A DNA stretch of 61,197 nt, taken from Microcaldota archaeon (lineage in GTDB: Archaea > Micrarchaeota > Micrarchaeia > Micrarchaeales > CABMGC01). Positions within the stretch are counted from its first letter, which is position 1. The number at the start of each line of letters is the position of its first letter. The translations under genes were made by a program, and so were the position numbers. The stretch covers positions 1 through 61,197 of the forward strand of contig JAJZJQ010000006.1 in assembly GCA_021851065.1 (NCBI GenBank). Reading direction: 5' to 3'. The notes under the pieces are model-generated. The model was given only the letters and a program-made list of their open reading frames with translations, searched no databases and was not told the origin of the DNA. Positions 1-10,210 of this stretch are shown piece after piece.

Positions 1-87
1 AGTCACGCCTCTGGAGACATTGTAAGACCTTCGCACATGAAGGCGGATGCCGCTGAATCAGGAACTATACTTGGTGCTTCACGATGA
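1..87 (+). pseudogene. Possible C-terminal end of an IS200/IS605-family TnpB (5' part outside window)
   Basis: Frame 1 from base 1 reads SHASGDIVRPSHMKADAAESGTILGASR*; it ends 19 bp before an omegaRNA/right-end-like hairpin. Too short for a firm call. Confidence 0.4.
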
Positions 88-106
88 CCAATCAAAAAGC
101 ACCATT

Positions 107-142
107 GGAAGCCCACAGACTTCAGTCGTGGGAGGATGTCAC
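107..142 (+). mobile_element. IS200/IS605-type right end / omegaRNA 3' hairpin
   Basis: GGAAGCCCACAGACTTCAGTCGTGGGAGGATGTCAC; stem CCCAC-a-GACT/AGTC-GTGGG followed by GGATGTCAC, the form typical of TnpB-associated right ends; second copy at 60156. Confidence 0.55.
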
Positions 143-264
143 AAGGCTTTGCCGTATTTTCTTCCATTAAAAAGCTATCGCCAAGGACCCGAACTGCCAC
201 TACTCGCCGCCTTTTATGCAGCCTTTAAAAGCTTGTTGTGCAAAACGTATTGCTTTGGTTTTAG

Positions 265-528
265 ATGGGTATTAGTATGGCGGAACGCATGTTCAGTTTG
301 TATGAGATAGAGCAGTTTATAAGGGAGGCCGGGGCCGAGAAGGTGACCGAGGACGCAGTTCGCGACCTAGAGAGGGAGATAGAGAAGCTCGCCAACACTG
401 TCACCAAGAGCGCAATAAAGTATGCGCACCATGCCGGCCGCAAACGCCTTATAAGATCATCCGATGTGCTGCTAACAAAGAAGCCTGATTCTTCATCAAT
501 GCGGGTTACAGAAGGCCAGCGAACCTGA
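265..528 (+). CDS. Archaeal histone (histone-fold protein)
   Basis: MAERMFSLYEIEQFIREAGAEKVTEDAVRDLEREIEKLANTVTKSAIKYAHHAGRKRLIRSSDVLL: histone fold with AxHAGRKxxxxxDV signature. Start may be 277. Confidence 0.8.
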   Translation: MGISMAERMFSLYEIEQFIREAGAEKVTEDAVRDLEREIEKLANTVTKSAIKYAHHAGRKRLIRSSDVLLTKKPDSSSMRVTEGQRT

Positions 529-1546
529 GCGCAAGGCCAAGCACAACGAATGCGGCTTCCATGGCTACCAGGCATATTGTCACATCGATCTCCCTTGCCC
601 TTTTCATGTTCATAATAAGGTGCGTCAGGCTGTATATGCTCCTGCCGTAAGGGGCCTTTAGCGTGCCATCCTTTTGCCTTATGCCAAGGTCCGTGACACT
701 GAATTTTCTTCTCAGATGCAGCAGGAACTCGATTATCCAGGGTATGAATATTATGGCTCCGAATACCTCTGCGTTGCCCATCACCATTATGGCAACAAGG
801 GTGCCGCCAACCGCATAGGTGAAGCTGTCCCCCCCTATCACCCTGGACCTGAAGGCGTTGAAAGGCAGGAATGCCAATATGGATGCAAACAGCATGGCCG
901 AGAGCACCGTGCCCAGGTAGTTGCCGTAGAATATCTGGTATAGCAGCAGGCCTGCGCTTGCAACAAGCGTCATCCCGGGCTGCAACCCGTCAAATCCCCC
1001 AAGAAGGTTCACTGCATTAGACACGAATATGACAAGCATCGGTATTACGACTATAGGGTAGAACAGGCCAAACTGCACCATCCCTATGAATGGTACATTG
1101 AGCGTGTGCACGCCAGCGTTTATGGCCATAAGAGGCAGTGCGCCAAGGAAGGTGAGCAGAGGCTTCTGCCACTGCTTTAGCCCCTTGCGTATGTCCTTCA
1201 TTCCAGTCGCTGACACCTTCTTGGAATGTACGTTGATGTCGTCTATGAATCCGACCAGCGCTATCATGAGTATGGATAGCGCCACTGCCAGCAGGTCATC
1301 AGTCCTAAGCGCAGGCCTGAATATGAAGCTTCCCCCGAAGGTGTATGTGAGTATGCCTATTATTATACCAAGCGCGACTGCCACTCCTCCGCTGCTGGGG
1401 ACATACCTTGGCCTGTCCTTGTTCCTATCCTCGGCTATTATCCCTGCTTCGTAGAAGTAACCCATCAGGAAATCTGTGCCCAATGCCGTTGCGACGAATG
1501 CCAGTATGGCCGGCACTATTATCGTCAGCTCAGCGTGAAAGAGCAT
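506..1546 (-). CDS. Glycosyltransferase family 4 / MraY-GPT-like UDP-sugar phosphotransferase, multi-TM
   Basis: DRNKDRPRYVPSSGGVAVALG, DDINVHSKK, NAVNLLGGFDGLQPG, GDSFTYAVGGTLVA motifs. Confidence 0.85.
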   Translation of the reverse strand: MLFHAELTIIVPAILAFVATALGTDFLMGYFYEAGIIAEDRNKDRPRYVPSSGGVAVALGIIIGILTYTFGGSFIFRPALRTDDLLAVALSILMIALVGFIDDINVHSKKVSATGMKDIRKGLKQWQKPLLTFLGALPLMAINAGVHTLNVPFIGMVQFGLFYPIVVIPMLVIFVSNAVNLLGGFDGLQPGMTLVASAGLLLYQIFYGNYLGTVLSAMLFASILAFLPFNAFRSRVIGGDSFTYAVGGTLVAIMVMGNAEVFGAIIFIPWIIEFLLHLRRKFSVTDLGIRQKDGTLKAPYGRSIYSLTHLIMNMKRAREIDVTICLVAMEAAFVVLGLALRFAGLL

Positions 1547-1603
1547 AAAATAAATATGAAATCAGCATATAAAAAGGCTTGCTGCCATTAGCTTTAGGGT
1601 TCG

Positions 1604-2731
1604 ATGGCTGCATCAGGGCCGCTTTTCTACGCGGTAATTGCATTCGTTATCATGGTATTTGCAGGAATGCTGCTGATAGATGCGTCGCCTTACATAGGGC
1701 GCGCTAGGAGGAAGACCCGCAGCCGCTATCCAAGGTACACGCCGCGCACACTGGTCATGGTTCCGTGCAGGGGCACGGAACTTGCCCTAGCCCAGAACCT
1801 GCACTCCATAGCCGACCAGTCTTACAAAGACTATGATGCTGTAATCATTGTCGACAGCAAGGATGAGCCCGCGGCGGCATGCGCAAAAAAGCTGGGCATA
1901 AGGGTAATGGTATCTGTCCATTCGGCGCCGCGCAGCAGCGGAAAGGTGCTAGCCATACTAACCGCGCTAAGCAAGCTCAGGGGCTACGATGTATACGCAA
2001 TAGCCGATTCCGATGTAAAGGTCCCAAGGGACTGGCTTGCGCAGCTTGTGGAGCCTCTGTCGGACAGGAAGATCGGAATATCTACCTCATACCCGAAGTT
2101 CATACCTGCAGGGGGATTCTGGTCAAAAGTCAAGTATGTCTGGGGGTTCGTTGGCGAGGGGCTGATGGAGAACGAGCGCACAAGATTCGGGTGGGGAGGA
2201 TCGCTTGCGTTCAGCAAGGCCATCGTCGATCGCAAGCTAATACGCATGATGGAGGACTCGCCCTATTCGGTGTCCGATGACATCTGCATAACACGGCGCG
2301 CAAAGGACCTTGGGCTTGGGGTAGCGTATGTGGACAGCATACAGCCAGAAGTTGCATCAAACGATTCCCTCGGAAAGTTCATGGAATGGGCAAACAGGCA
2401 GACAGTGCTCACGATACTTGGGTACCGAAGGAACCTGTACTACGGCCTCGCATTCTATTGCGCCGAGATAATCCTGCTACTATCTGGCATCGCGCTTTCA
2501 ATAGCCATATCGCCACTGTTCCTCATACTCCTGCTGCACCTTGCCAAGAGCGAAGTGAAGACCTATGCAAGGGCCGCCACTTCAGATCCAACCATAGCCG
2601 CGATAGTGGTATTCATGCCATTCCTTTATGTGGCCAACCTCATCGCAGCAAGCGGGACGGACCACATAACCTGGAGGGGCAGGAGATACGCTGTCGGGCA
2701 GCAAAAGGGTTTTAAACAACAGCAAGCATAG
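1604..2731 (+). CDS. Glycosyltransferase family 2, membrane associated
   Basis: VMVPCRGTELALAQNLHSIADQSYKDYDAVIIVDS, YAIADSDVKVPRDWL, WANRQTVLTILGYRR; C-terminal TM segments. Confidence 0.85.
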   Translation: MAASGPLFYAVIAFVIMVFAGMLLIDASPYIGRARRKTRSRYPRYTPRTLVMVPCRGTELALAQNLHSIADQSYKDYDAVIIVDSKDEPAAACAKKLGIRVMVSVHSAPRSSGKVLAILTALSKLRGYDVYAIADSDVKVPRDWLAQLVEPLSDRKIGISTSYPKFIPAGGFWSKVKYVWGFVGEGLMENERTRFGWGGSLAFSKAIVDRKLIRMMEDSPYSVSDDICITRRAKDLGLGVAYVDSIQPEVASNDSLGKFMEWANRQTVLTILGYRRNLYYGLAFYCAEIILLLSGIALSIAISPLFLILLLHLAKSEVKTYARAATSDPTIAAIVVFMPFLYVANLIAASGTDHITWRGRRYAVGQQKGFKQQQA

Positions 2732-2738
2732 TCTATCC

Positions 2739-4067
2739 ATGTACGGCAAGGACGTCTCTGCGCTGCTTGACAAGCATGGCATAAGGGTCGGCGACACAAT
2801 ACTGCTCCTGGCAGGACCCGAGAGGTATGAAGGGGTTCTCATGCCGCGCGTTGATGTTGGGGACAGCAGCATAATAGTCATCAAGAGAAAGGACGGGTAC
2901 AACATGGGCATAAAGTACCACGCGGGCATGAAGATTCACAAGCTTGCCGCAGGGAAGGGGGAGTTCGAATTCCCCACCGCAGGCGCAGAGCATTCCAGGT
3001 CGCTTGACACGGTGAGCCTCATATACACCGGCGGCACTATAGGCAGCAAGGTAGATTACCGCACAGGCGGGGTGTACATGCTCACAAAGCCGCAGGAGCT
3101 TCTCTACGAGGTCCCCGAGCTGCAGGATATAGCGAACATCCATGTATCGAACCTCATGAGCATAGCCAGCGAGGACATGACGTGCACCGAATGGAAGAAG
3201 ATAGGCAGGGAGGTGGCCGGCGCATTCAATGCCGGTTCAAAAGGCGTCATGATAACCCATGGCACAGACACCATGCATTACACCTCGGCGGCGCTATCGT
3301 TCATGCTTCAGGGCCTCAACGGCCCGGTGGTACTTACAGGCGCCCAGCGCAGCAGCGACCGCGGATCAAGCGACGCGTTCATGAACCTGATATGCGCTTC
3401 GCATATTGCCGCAAAATCTGATGTTGCAGAGGTAGGCATATGCATGCACTCCACCCCATCCGACAATACCTGCTCGCTGATAAGGGGGGTTAAGGCAAGG
3501 AAGCTGCACACGTCCAGGAGGGACGCATTCAGGCCTGTAAACGGCAGCCCAATCGCAACTGTGGACATAGGGGGGGCGATAGACTACAAATCCAAGTACA
3601 GGAAGGCGTCAAAGCATAAAAGCAGGGTAAGCCTTCTTGATGGATTCGAGGAGAAGACTGCCCTTGTGAAGTTCTATCCAAACTCGGATCCAGGCATAAT
3701 AGACTTCTACCTGGGCAAGGGATACAGGGGAATAATACTGGAGGGCACGGGCCTTGGCCACGTGGCAGTATCGCCGTCACGCAGCGAGCTTTCATGGATA
3801 AGCCGCATAAAAGACGCGGCTAGCAGCGGCGCAGTTGTTGGGATGACATCGCAGTGCCTCTACGGGAGGGTCAACTCTGCGGTATACAGGAACCTAAGGA
3901 TGGCAGCGGACGCCGGCGCAGTCTACTGCGAAGACATGATGCCTGAGGTCGCATACGTGAAGCTTGGATTTTTGCTTGGAAACTACGGGGAGAAGAAGGC
4001 AAGGGAGATGCTTCCGGTTGATATCGCAGGCGAGATAACCAAGAGAACAGAGTACACCGAGGGATGA
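2739..4067 (+). CDS. gatD: Glu-tRNA(Gln) amidotransferase subunit D (asparaginase-like)
   Basis: SLIYTGGTIGSKVDYRTGGV, GVMITHGTDTMHYTSAALSFML, VLTGAQRSSDRGSSDA; followed by gatE. Confidence 0.95.
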   Translation: MYGKDVSALLDKHGIRVGDTILLLAGPERYEGVLMPRVDVGDSSIIVIKRKDGYNMGIKYHAGMKIHKLAAGKGEFEFPTAGAEHSRSLDTVSLIYTGGTIGSKVDYRTGGVYMLTKPQELLYEVPELQDIANIHVSNLMSIASEDMTCTEWKKIGREVAGAFNAGSKGVMITHGTDTMHYTSAALSFMLQGLNGPVVLTGAQRSSDRGSSDAFMNLICASHIAAKSDVAEVGICMHSTPSDNTCSLIRGVKARKLHTSRRDAFRPVNGSPIATVDIGGAIDYKSKYRKASKHKSRVSLLDGFEEKTALVKFYPNSDPGIIDFYLGKGYRGIILEGTGLGHVAVSPSRSELSWISRIKDAASSGAVVGMTSQCLYGRVNSAVYRNLRMAADAGAVYCEDMMPEVAYVKLGFLLGNYGEKKAREMLPVDIAGEITKRTEYTEG

Positions 4068-4071
4068 CTAC

Positions 4072-5934
4072 ATGCATGATGCTTCATACTACAAAAAACT
4101 GGGATTCAGGTGCGGCCTTGAGATACACCAAAGGCTAGCCACCAAAGAGAAGCTCTTCTGCTCGTGCAGCGCTCAGACAGAATCAGATACCGTGATAGCC
4201 AGGGTATCAAGGCGGCAGAGAGCCGTTGCCGGGGAACTTGGCATTGTGGACCGTTCCACAAGCTTTGAGAGCAGCAGGGAGCGCAGCTTCGTATACAACA
4301 TGTTCAAGGACACATCGTGCCTGGTGGATGTGGACGAAGAGCCGCCGCACATGGTAAACCCAGATGCCATAGAAACTGCCCTTAGGCTTGCAAGCGCCTT
4401 CGGGGCCAAGGTTCCGGACGAGATAGAGCCGATGAGAAAGCAGGTTGTAGACGGCAGCGACCCAAGCTCCTTCCAAAGGAGCATGTTCATAGGATACGAA
4501 GGCGGCATTGACGCGGGCGGGGGGAGGATGCGCATAAGCTCGATGTTTCTTGAGGAGGAGTCCAGCGGCATAGAGTCTACGGCAAGCGACCACGTGGTGT
4601 ACAATATAGATCGCATAGGCATACCGCTAATAGAGATAGACACAGATCCCGATATAACAAGCCCACAGCAGGCAAAGGAGGTGGCCCTAAAGATAGGGCT
4701 CATACTCAGGCTCACCGGAAAGAGGGAGGATGGCGGTGTAACTCCATGCGTGCAGCGCGGCATAGGCACAATAAGGCAGGATGTAAATGTATCGATAGAA
4801 GGCGGGACAAGGGTGGAGGTCAAGGGGCTGCAGGAGATAGACAGCGTGGATGTAATAATAGAAAACGAGGTGGAGCGGCAGGTGAGGCTGCTAGAGCTGA
4901 AGAAATCCCTTGTGGCAAAGAAGGCGGCTGTGGGCAGCCCCAAGGACCTAACGCACAGGCTGCAAGCATCAAGCGCGAAGATAATAAAGGAGGCCGTATC
5001 CTCGGGCGGCGCAGTAATGTGCGCAAGGCTGGAAGGCTTTGCCGGGGCTCTGGGCGCCCAGATAAATCCCGACAGAAGGCTTGGCAGCGAGATAAGCGAC
5101 TACGCCAAGATGTCTGGGGTTAAGGGCATAATACACAGCGACGAGAACCTTGACAGGTATGGTCTTACCGATAGCGAGGTATCCTCGATAAGAAAAGAGC
5201 TGGGCGCTGAAGATGGCGACGCATTCATACTTGTTGCTGCATCAAAGGCCGCATGCGAGAGGGCGATGGGGTTTGCCATTGACAGGGCAAGAATGGCGCT
5301 CTCGCAGGTGCCTCCAGAGACGCGGGCAGTGCTGGACTCGAAGAAGGGCACCACGCGGTTCATGAGGCCGCTTCCGGGCGGGTCAAGGATGTACCCGGAG
5401 ACCGACTGCAAGGCCATTGCCGTGACAAAGGGCACGATGGGCGGCATATCGAAATACACCGTCTACCTAGAAGAACGCGTATCAAGGATAAGAAAGGAGA
5501 TTCCAAATCCGCAGCTTGCCGAGCAGATGATACATTCGCCCAGGCTGCCGCTGTACGAATACATAACCTCACGCGCAAAAGGCATAAACCTGGTAGTCGC
5601 GACAACCATACTCGAAAAGCTCAGGGAGCTTGAGAGATCAGCAGTAAATACCGACCTGGACAGGGACGTATTTCTATCCATATTCTCGATGTACGCGCAG
5701 GGCAAGATAACAAAGGCCGCTATAGGCGAGATACTGCGCTATTCGCCAAAAACAGCTAAGGAGGTCCAGGGCATAGTAAGCACAAATCCCCTGCAGCGCA
5801 TATCCGGTAGCGACCTAAAGAAACTTATCAAGAAGACGGGCAAGAAGGAGAGCGGCGATAAAGTCCGCGAGATAATGTCAAAGTACAGGCTCAATGTAGA
5901 TGGCGAGGAGCTGAACACGATAATCGGTGGCTGA
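4072..5934 (+). CDS. gatE: Glu-tRNA(Gln) amidotransferase subunit E
   Basis: GFRCGLEIHQRLATKEKLFCSCSA, GIPLIEIDTDPDI, RGIGTIRQDVNVSIEGGTRVEVKGLQEI, MYPETDC. Confidence 0.95.
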   Translation: MHDASYYKKLGFRCGLEIHQRLATKEKLFCSCSAQTESDTVIARVSRRQRAVAGELGIVDRSTSFESSRERSFVYNMFKDTSCLVDVDEEPPHMVNPDAIETALRLASAFGAKVPDEIEPMRKQVVDGSDPSSFQRSMFIGYEGGIDAGGGRMRISSMFLEEESSGIESTASDHVVYNIDRIGIPLIEIDTDPDITSPQQAKEVALKIGLILRLTGKREDGGVTPCVQRGIGTIRQDVNVSIEGGTRVEVKGLQEIDSVDVIIENEVERQVRLLELKKSLVAKKAAVGSPKDLTHRLQASSAKIIKEAVSSGGAVMCARLEGFAGALGAQINPDRRLGSEISDYAKMSGVKGIIHSDENLDRYGLTDSEVSSIRKELGAEDGDAFILVAASKAACERAMGFAIDRARMALSQVPPETRAVLDSKKGTTRFMRPLPGGSRMYPETDCKAIAVTKGTMGGISKYTVYLEERVSRIRKEIPNPQLAEQMIHSPRLPLYEYITSRAKGINLVVATTILEKLRELERSAVNTDLDRDVFLSIFSMYAQGKITKAAIGEILRYSPKTAKEVQGIVSTNPLQRISGSDLKKLIKKTGKKESGDKVREIMSKYRLNVDGEELNTIIGG

Positions 5935-6618
5935 ATGAAATACGAGATAGTAGGGGAAAACATGCAGTACCTGCATGTACTGCTAAACGACGGGGAGAGC
6001 ATATACTCTGATTCGGGCAAGCTCATAAGCAAGAGTGATAACACTGTCATGACCCCAAGGCTGGCCCATGGCATAATCGCCGCAATAGAGCGCAAGGCCG
6101 TCGGAGCAAGCGCGCTTCTTACCGAATTTGCGGCAAAGGGGGGCGATGGCCACGTATCCCTTGCAGGCGTGTTCCCGGGCAAGGTCTTCCAGGTGACCCT
6201 TGGGGAGGGCGAGTCGTTCATAGCCGAGCAGTACGCCTTCCTTGCTGCGGACACCACTGTGAACTACACTGTGCAGACAATGAGCATAAGCGCCATGATG
6301 TTTGGCGGCACAGGCATAATACTCCAGCGGTTCACTGGCCCTGGCAACGTATTCATACATGTAGTCGGCGACATAATACAGCATGAGGTTACTCCTGACA
6401 TCGCAGTGGAGCTGGATCCCGGCCATCTCGCGGGCTTCGATCCGGGGCTTGAATACAAAGTGAGGCTAGTTGACAATGTAAGGACTGCAATGTTCGGCGG
6501 AATCGGCCTGTTCCTTGCAAAATTCACCGGATCCGGCAGGGTGATATCGCACAGCGTCTCAAGACACAAGCTTTCTGCAGAGATGTACCTTGATGGGCTG
6601 CAGCAACAGAAGAAGTGA
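5935..6618 (+). CDS. AIM24 / TIGR00266-family protein
   Basis: MKYEIVGENMQYLHVLLNDGESIYSDSGKLISKSDNTVM, FTGPGNVFIHVVGDI, VDNVRTAMFGGIGLFLAKFTGSGRV. Confidence 0.8.
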   Translation: MKYEIVGENMQYLHVLLNDGESIYSDSGKLISKSDNTVMTPRLAHGIIAAIERKAVGASALLTEFAAKGGDGHVSLAGVFPGKVFQVTLGEGESFIAEQYAFLAADTTVNYTVQTMSISAMMFGGTGIILQRFTGPGNVFIHVVGDIIQHEVTPDIAVELDPGHLAGFDPGLEYKVRLVDNVRTAMFGGIGLFLAKFTGSGRVISHSVSRHKLSAEMYLDGLQQQKK

Positions 6619-6622
6619 ATCC

Positions 6623-7141
6623 ATGGCAAAAGTCATGTACCGCTCGCGCCTGTTCCGCGTTGAGAAATATGGATTTAGCAGAGGCGCAAAGACCATGATG
6701 TTCGACAGGATCCTTGGGCCTAACACAGTCACCGTAGTCCCGGTGTTTGGCGACGGCAGGATACTTCTTGAGAGGCAGTACAGGCACGCCATAAAGAAAT
6801 ATCTTTATGAGCTTCCCGCAGGCCACATCGATCCGGGGGAGACGCCAGCACAGGCAGCCTCAAGGGAGCTGGAGGAGGAAGTCGGATACAGGCCCGGGAA
6901 GCTATCAAAGCTCTACGCGGCGTACGTGTCCCCGGGGACCAAGACGGAGCTGCAGACATGCTTTGTGGCCACAGATCTGCGCAGGACAAAGGCCAGCCCG
7001 GAGGAGGACGAGATAATAACAACAAAAGCAGTCACGCTGGATCAGGCACTGCGAATGGCGCGCAGCAACGCTGTGCGCGACATGAAGACAATAGCAGCGC
7101 TGCTTTTCTACGCCAGGTTCAGGTCCAGGTCAGGCACATAG
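6623..7141 (+). CDS. NUDIX hydrolase (ADP-ribose pyrophosphatase-like)
   Basis: NUDIX box GHIDPGETPAQAASRELEEEVGY; start taken at ATG 6623 just after the preceding stop. Confidence 0.9.
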   Translation: MAKVMYRSRLFRVEKYGFSRGAKTMMFDRILGPNTVTVVPVFGDGRILLERQYRHAIKKYLYELPAGHIDPGETPAQAASRELEEEVGYRPGKLSKLYAAYVSPGTKTELQTCFVATDLRRTKASPEEDEIITTKAVTLDQALRMARSNAVRDMKTIAALLFYARFRSRSGT

Positions 7142-7827
7142 ACCGCCCTTCTCCTGTTGTCGTAGCTCCTGAGCTGCTTTCTTAGCGCCTTGTAATCCGG
7201 GCACAGCGACTCTACCACGCTCCAGAACCTCCCGGAATGATTGAGCTGCTTTAGATGCGCCACCTCGTGGGATATTATGTATTCCTGCAGCTCAGCGGGC
7301 AGCATGGAGATGCAATAGTTTATGGTTATCCTTCCCTCGCTGCTGCACGCGCCCCACTTCCTGTATTTCCTCACCTTCACCTCCTTCACCTCTGCGCCTA
7401 TCAGCGAGGCCTTGCTACGGGCCATGCCTGGTGCAATCCTCTGCGTGTCCTCCCTTGTTATCCTGTCTATCAGCCTCTCCGCGCCCCTGGAATCCCTGGC
7501 GTACAGCATGAGGGTATCTCCTGCTATGTCTGCCTTTGGCCTTCCTGCGTGAATGACATGCCTCACCTTGTATCTATTTGAACCGTGCAGCACTGATCCC
7601 GAATCGAACAGCCTTATTGTGCTCTTTATCTCCTTGTAGTGCCTTGCTATCCAATCCCTGTGCTTTGAGATCACCCTGTGCATCATCCTCTCGCTTCTTG
7701 ATACGACCACAAGCCGCTCGTCCTCGAACCTAAGGTAGCTGTTTCTTATCCAGGGCTTTTGGACGAACCTGGTGGCTATGGTGTTTCCATCTACTTCTAT
7801 CGAGCCGTCCATCCAATCACTTCGCAT
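7108..7827 (-). CDS. YgjP/DUF45 (M48-like) metallopeptidase
   Basis: KWGACSSEGRITINYCISMLPAELQEYIISHEVAHLKQLNHSGRFW (HExxH). Confidence 0.85.
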   Translation of the reverse strand: MRSDWMDGSIEVDGNTIATRFVQKPWIRNSYLRFEDERLVVVSRSERMMHRVISKHRDWIARHYKEIKSTIRLFDSGSVLHGSNRYKVRHVIHAGRPKADIAGDTLMLYARDSRGAERLIDRITREDTQRIAPGMARSKASLIGAEVKEVKVRKYRKWGACSSEGRITINYCISMLPAELQEYIISHEVAHLKQLNHSGRFWSVVESLCPDYKALRKQLRSYDNRRRAVYVPDLDLNLA

Positions 7828-9574
7828 TCTTCGCCGATGCGTTTATCTGCGAGAGCGCATCCAGAAGGTCCTTGTCCTCCATGTCGAGCAGCTGCGAGTA
7901 CTTGTATCTGAGCGCCCTTATTTCGTCGCTGCCTATTGCGGTATAAAGCATGTCGTTGTCCCCTATCTGCCTGCCGTACGTTATGTCCTCCATGGATATG
8001 GCTACGCTCTCCCCCCTGCGCGCCTCCTGCTTGCCAATGCCATTATCCTGTATCTCCTTTATCCTGCCTATCACGTCCCCATTCTCCTTCATCATCAGAT
8101 ATCCGGGCTTTATCCTGCCCGCCATGACCTCAATTCCGAACACTGCCGGATGGGATACCCTAAAGCACGAGTTGGGCAGGGCCTTTATCTTGCCTGGGAA
8201 CAGAAGCGAGCGCTCAAGGGCCTCCCTCTCCCTCTTCTTGGCATCGTCAATCCAGGCCTTGTAGTCGTCTATGAGCTTGTATATTATCTCAGCACGTATG
8301 ACCTCTATGCCGCTTGCCTGGCCCTCTACGGCAGCTTCCTCGTCTATAGGCACATTGAATGCCAGTATGATCGCATTGTTAGGGTCAGTGGCCCGTATGG
8401 AGAATGCGTCAAGTATGTCCCTCTTTGTCACCTTCCCAAGGCCCTTCTTGCTCACCCCTGCGCCTATGCCCTTTAGCAACCTTGATATGGCTTCCATGCT
8501 GCCTATGGTGTCAGCCTTCAGTATTATGCCCTGGCTATCCGTTGTGAATGCTTCCTTCAGCTCGCCTGATATCTGCGCTTCGTAGTCCTTGGCCTTGGTG
8601 GACATTATCATCGATCCCGCCAGCGCGCCGTCGAATCCGCTTCCGCTTACTTTTATTCCTGCCGCTGCGCTGACCATGTCGACATAGTAGAACTTGCTGG
8701 ACGATTCCCTAAGCTCCTGAAGCGCCTTTGGCTTTAGCAGCGCCCTCACCTTGGCCGTGCGCACCCCTTCAGGAGTCGCGAACGCAACAGTATCGCTTGA
8801 TTTGAGGGTGCCGTTGTACAGTATGACATCCAGAGTGAGCCCAAGCCCCTTCTCCTCCTTGAGCTCTATTATGCTTCCGGATCCAGCTTCGTTTGGATCT
8901 ATATCCAGCCTTGCTCCAAGGAACCTTTGCGAGAGGCCTGCTGCGAACATGAGCAGCTCAGCCACGCCTTCTCCGGTCTTAGCGCTTAGCGGCATTATGG
9001 ATATCTCTTTTTTCACGTCGCCCACCCTGTCAAACCTCTCGCTTGAAAATCCTGCTTCGCTAAGCTTGCCCACAAGCTCGTACAGCTTTGCCTCAAGGTC
9101 TGCCTGAACCTGCTGGCTCTGCCTTGAGAGCGATTCTAGAAACGAGTGCGTGGGCTGCTGCCTCCATCCTGTCACAAGGTCTATCTTGTTTGCAGCTATT
9201 ATGAACGGCGTCTTGTACTCCTTAAGTATGTCTATCGCCTCGTATGTCTGGGGCTCGAAGTTCTTGGTTATGTCGACTACAAGTATCGCGAGGTCGGATA
9301 TCGAGCCGCCCCTCTTCCTAAGGTTGGTGAAGGCCTCATGGCCAGGGGTGTCTATGAACAGCAGGCCAGGTATCGTTATCTTCGCATTCATCTTCTCAAG
9401 AAGAGGGCCGCATATCCTTGTTATCACGTCAAGAGGAACTTCGCTTGCGCCGATATGCTGCGTTATGCCTCCTGCCTCCCTGCTTGCTATCGCAGTGTTC
9501 CTTATCCTGTCGAGCAGCGTCGTTTTCCCGTGGTCAACGTGACCCATGACTGTTATTATAGGCTGTCTTATCAT
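7817..9574 (-). CDS. infB: Translation initiation factor aIF5B (IF2-like GTPase)
   Basis: IRQPIITVMGHVDHGKTTLLDRIRNTAIASREAGGITQHIGAS, DTPGHEAF, NKID; full-length, no intein. Confidence 0.95.
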   Translation of the reverse strand: MIRQPIITVMGHVDHGKTTLLDRIRNTAIASREAGGITQHIGASEVPLDVITRICGPLLEKMNAKITIPGLLFIDTPGHEAFTNLRKRGGSISDLAILVVDITKNFEPQTYEAIDILKEYKTPFIIAANKIDLVTGWRQQPTHSFLESLSRQSQQVQADLEAKLYELVGKLSEAGFSSERFDRVGDVKKEISIMPLSAKTGEGVAELLMFAAGLSQRFLGARLDIDPNEAGSGSIIELKEEKGLGLTLDVILYNGTLKSSDTVAFATPEGVRTAKVRALLKPKALQELRESSSKFYYVDMVSAAAGIKVSGSGFDGALAGSMIMSTKAKDYEAQISGELKEAFTTDSQGIILKADTIGSMEAISRLLKGIGAGVSKKGLGKVTKRDILDAFSIRATDPNNAIILAFNVPIDEEAAVEGQASGIEVIRAEIIYKLIDDYKAWIDDAKKREREALERSLLFPGKIKALPNSCFRVSHPAVFGIEVMAGRIKPGYLMMKENGDVIGRIKEIQDNGIGKQEARRGESVAISMEDITYGRQIGDNDMLYTAIGSDEIRALRYKYSQLLDMEDKDLLDALSQINASAKNAK

Positions 9575-9646
9575 CGCTACTCACTGGCTAAAGCTATATA
9601 AGCTAATTAACTAATATTTCTAAGCGTATATAAACATGGCGAGATT

Positions 9647-10210
9647 ATGGAGAGAGTACTTGTTGTAATAAAGCCTGACGGGATAGAGAAGGCGCTGATA
9701 GGCACTGTAATACAGAGGTTCGAGCAGTGCGGTCTAAAGGTGGTTGCACTAAAGATGCTAAAGGCAGATGCAGGTCTTGTTGGCAGGCACTATGTTGAAG
9801 ACAAGGACTGGATGCTAGACGTCGGCAAGAAGGCCAAGAAGAGCGCCATGGAGAAAGGGGAGACGGTCACCGAGACCGAGCTTGAGATAGGGCAGAGAGT
9901 CAGAAACGCTCTCATAAGGGAGCTCACAAGGACTCCTGTGGTGGCATTTGTGATGGAAGGCAATGCGGCTGCGGAGATCGCAAGAAAGATCACCGGAGGC
10001 ACAGAGCCAAGGAAGGCAGACCCTGGCACAATACGCGGAATGTACTCAAGCGACAGCTATGCCCTTGCGGACAAGACAAAGAGGTCAGTGCGCAACATAA
10101 TACACGTCTCAGAGAACGCGCAGATTGCTGAAAAGGAGATAGCAGTATGGTTTAAGGAGAGCGAGATAGCAACGTACCGCAGGGCAGACGAGCAGGCTAT
10201 GTATGGCTAA
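9647..10210 (+). CDS. ndk: Nucleoside diphosphate kinase with an internal insertion
   Basis: MERVLVVIKPDGIEKALIGTVIQRFEQCGLKVVALKM, KADPGTIRGMYSSDSYALADKTKRSVRNIIHVSEN; longer than the usual NDK core. Confidence 0.92.
   Translation: MERVLVVIKPDGIEKALIGTVIQRFEQCGLKVVALKMLKADAGLVGRHYVEDKDWMLDVGKKAKKSAMEKGETVTETELEIGQRVRNALIRELTRTPVVAFVMEGNAAAEIARKITGGTEPRKADPGTIRGMYSSDSYALADKTKRSVRNIIHVSENAQIAEKEIAVWFKESEIATYRRADEQAMYG

Noticed and set aside
4173-4943. 256-aa minus ORF antisense to gatE
   Set aside because: Ser-rich low-complexity antisense translation; gatE is unambiguous.
7772-9601. Long + strand ORFs antisense to aIF5B (e.g. 7772..8476, 9146..9601)
   Set aside because: Composition typical of antisense reading of a conserved gene; the minus frame is clearly aIF5B.
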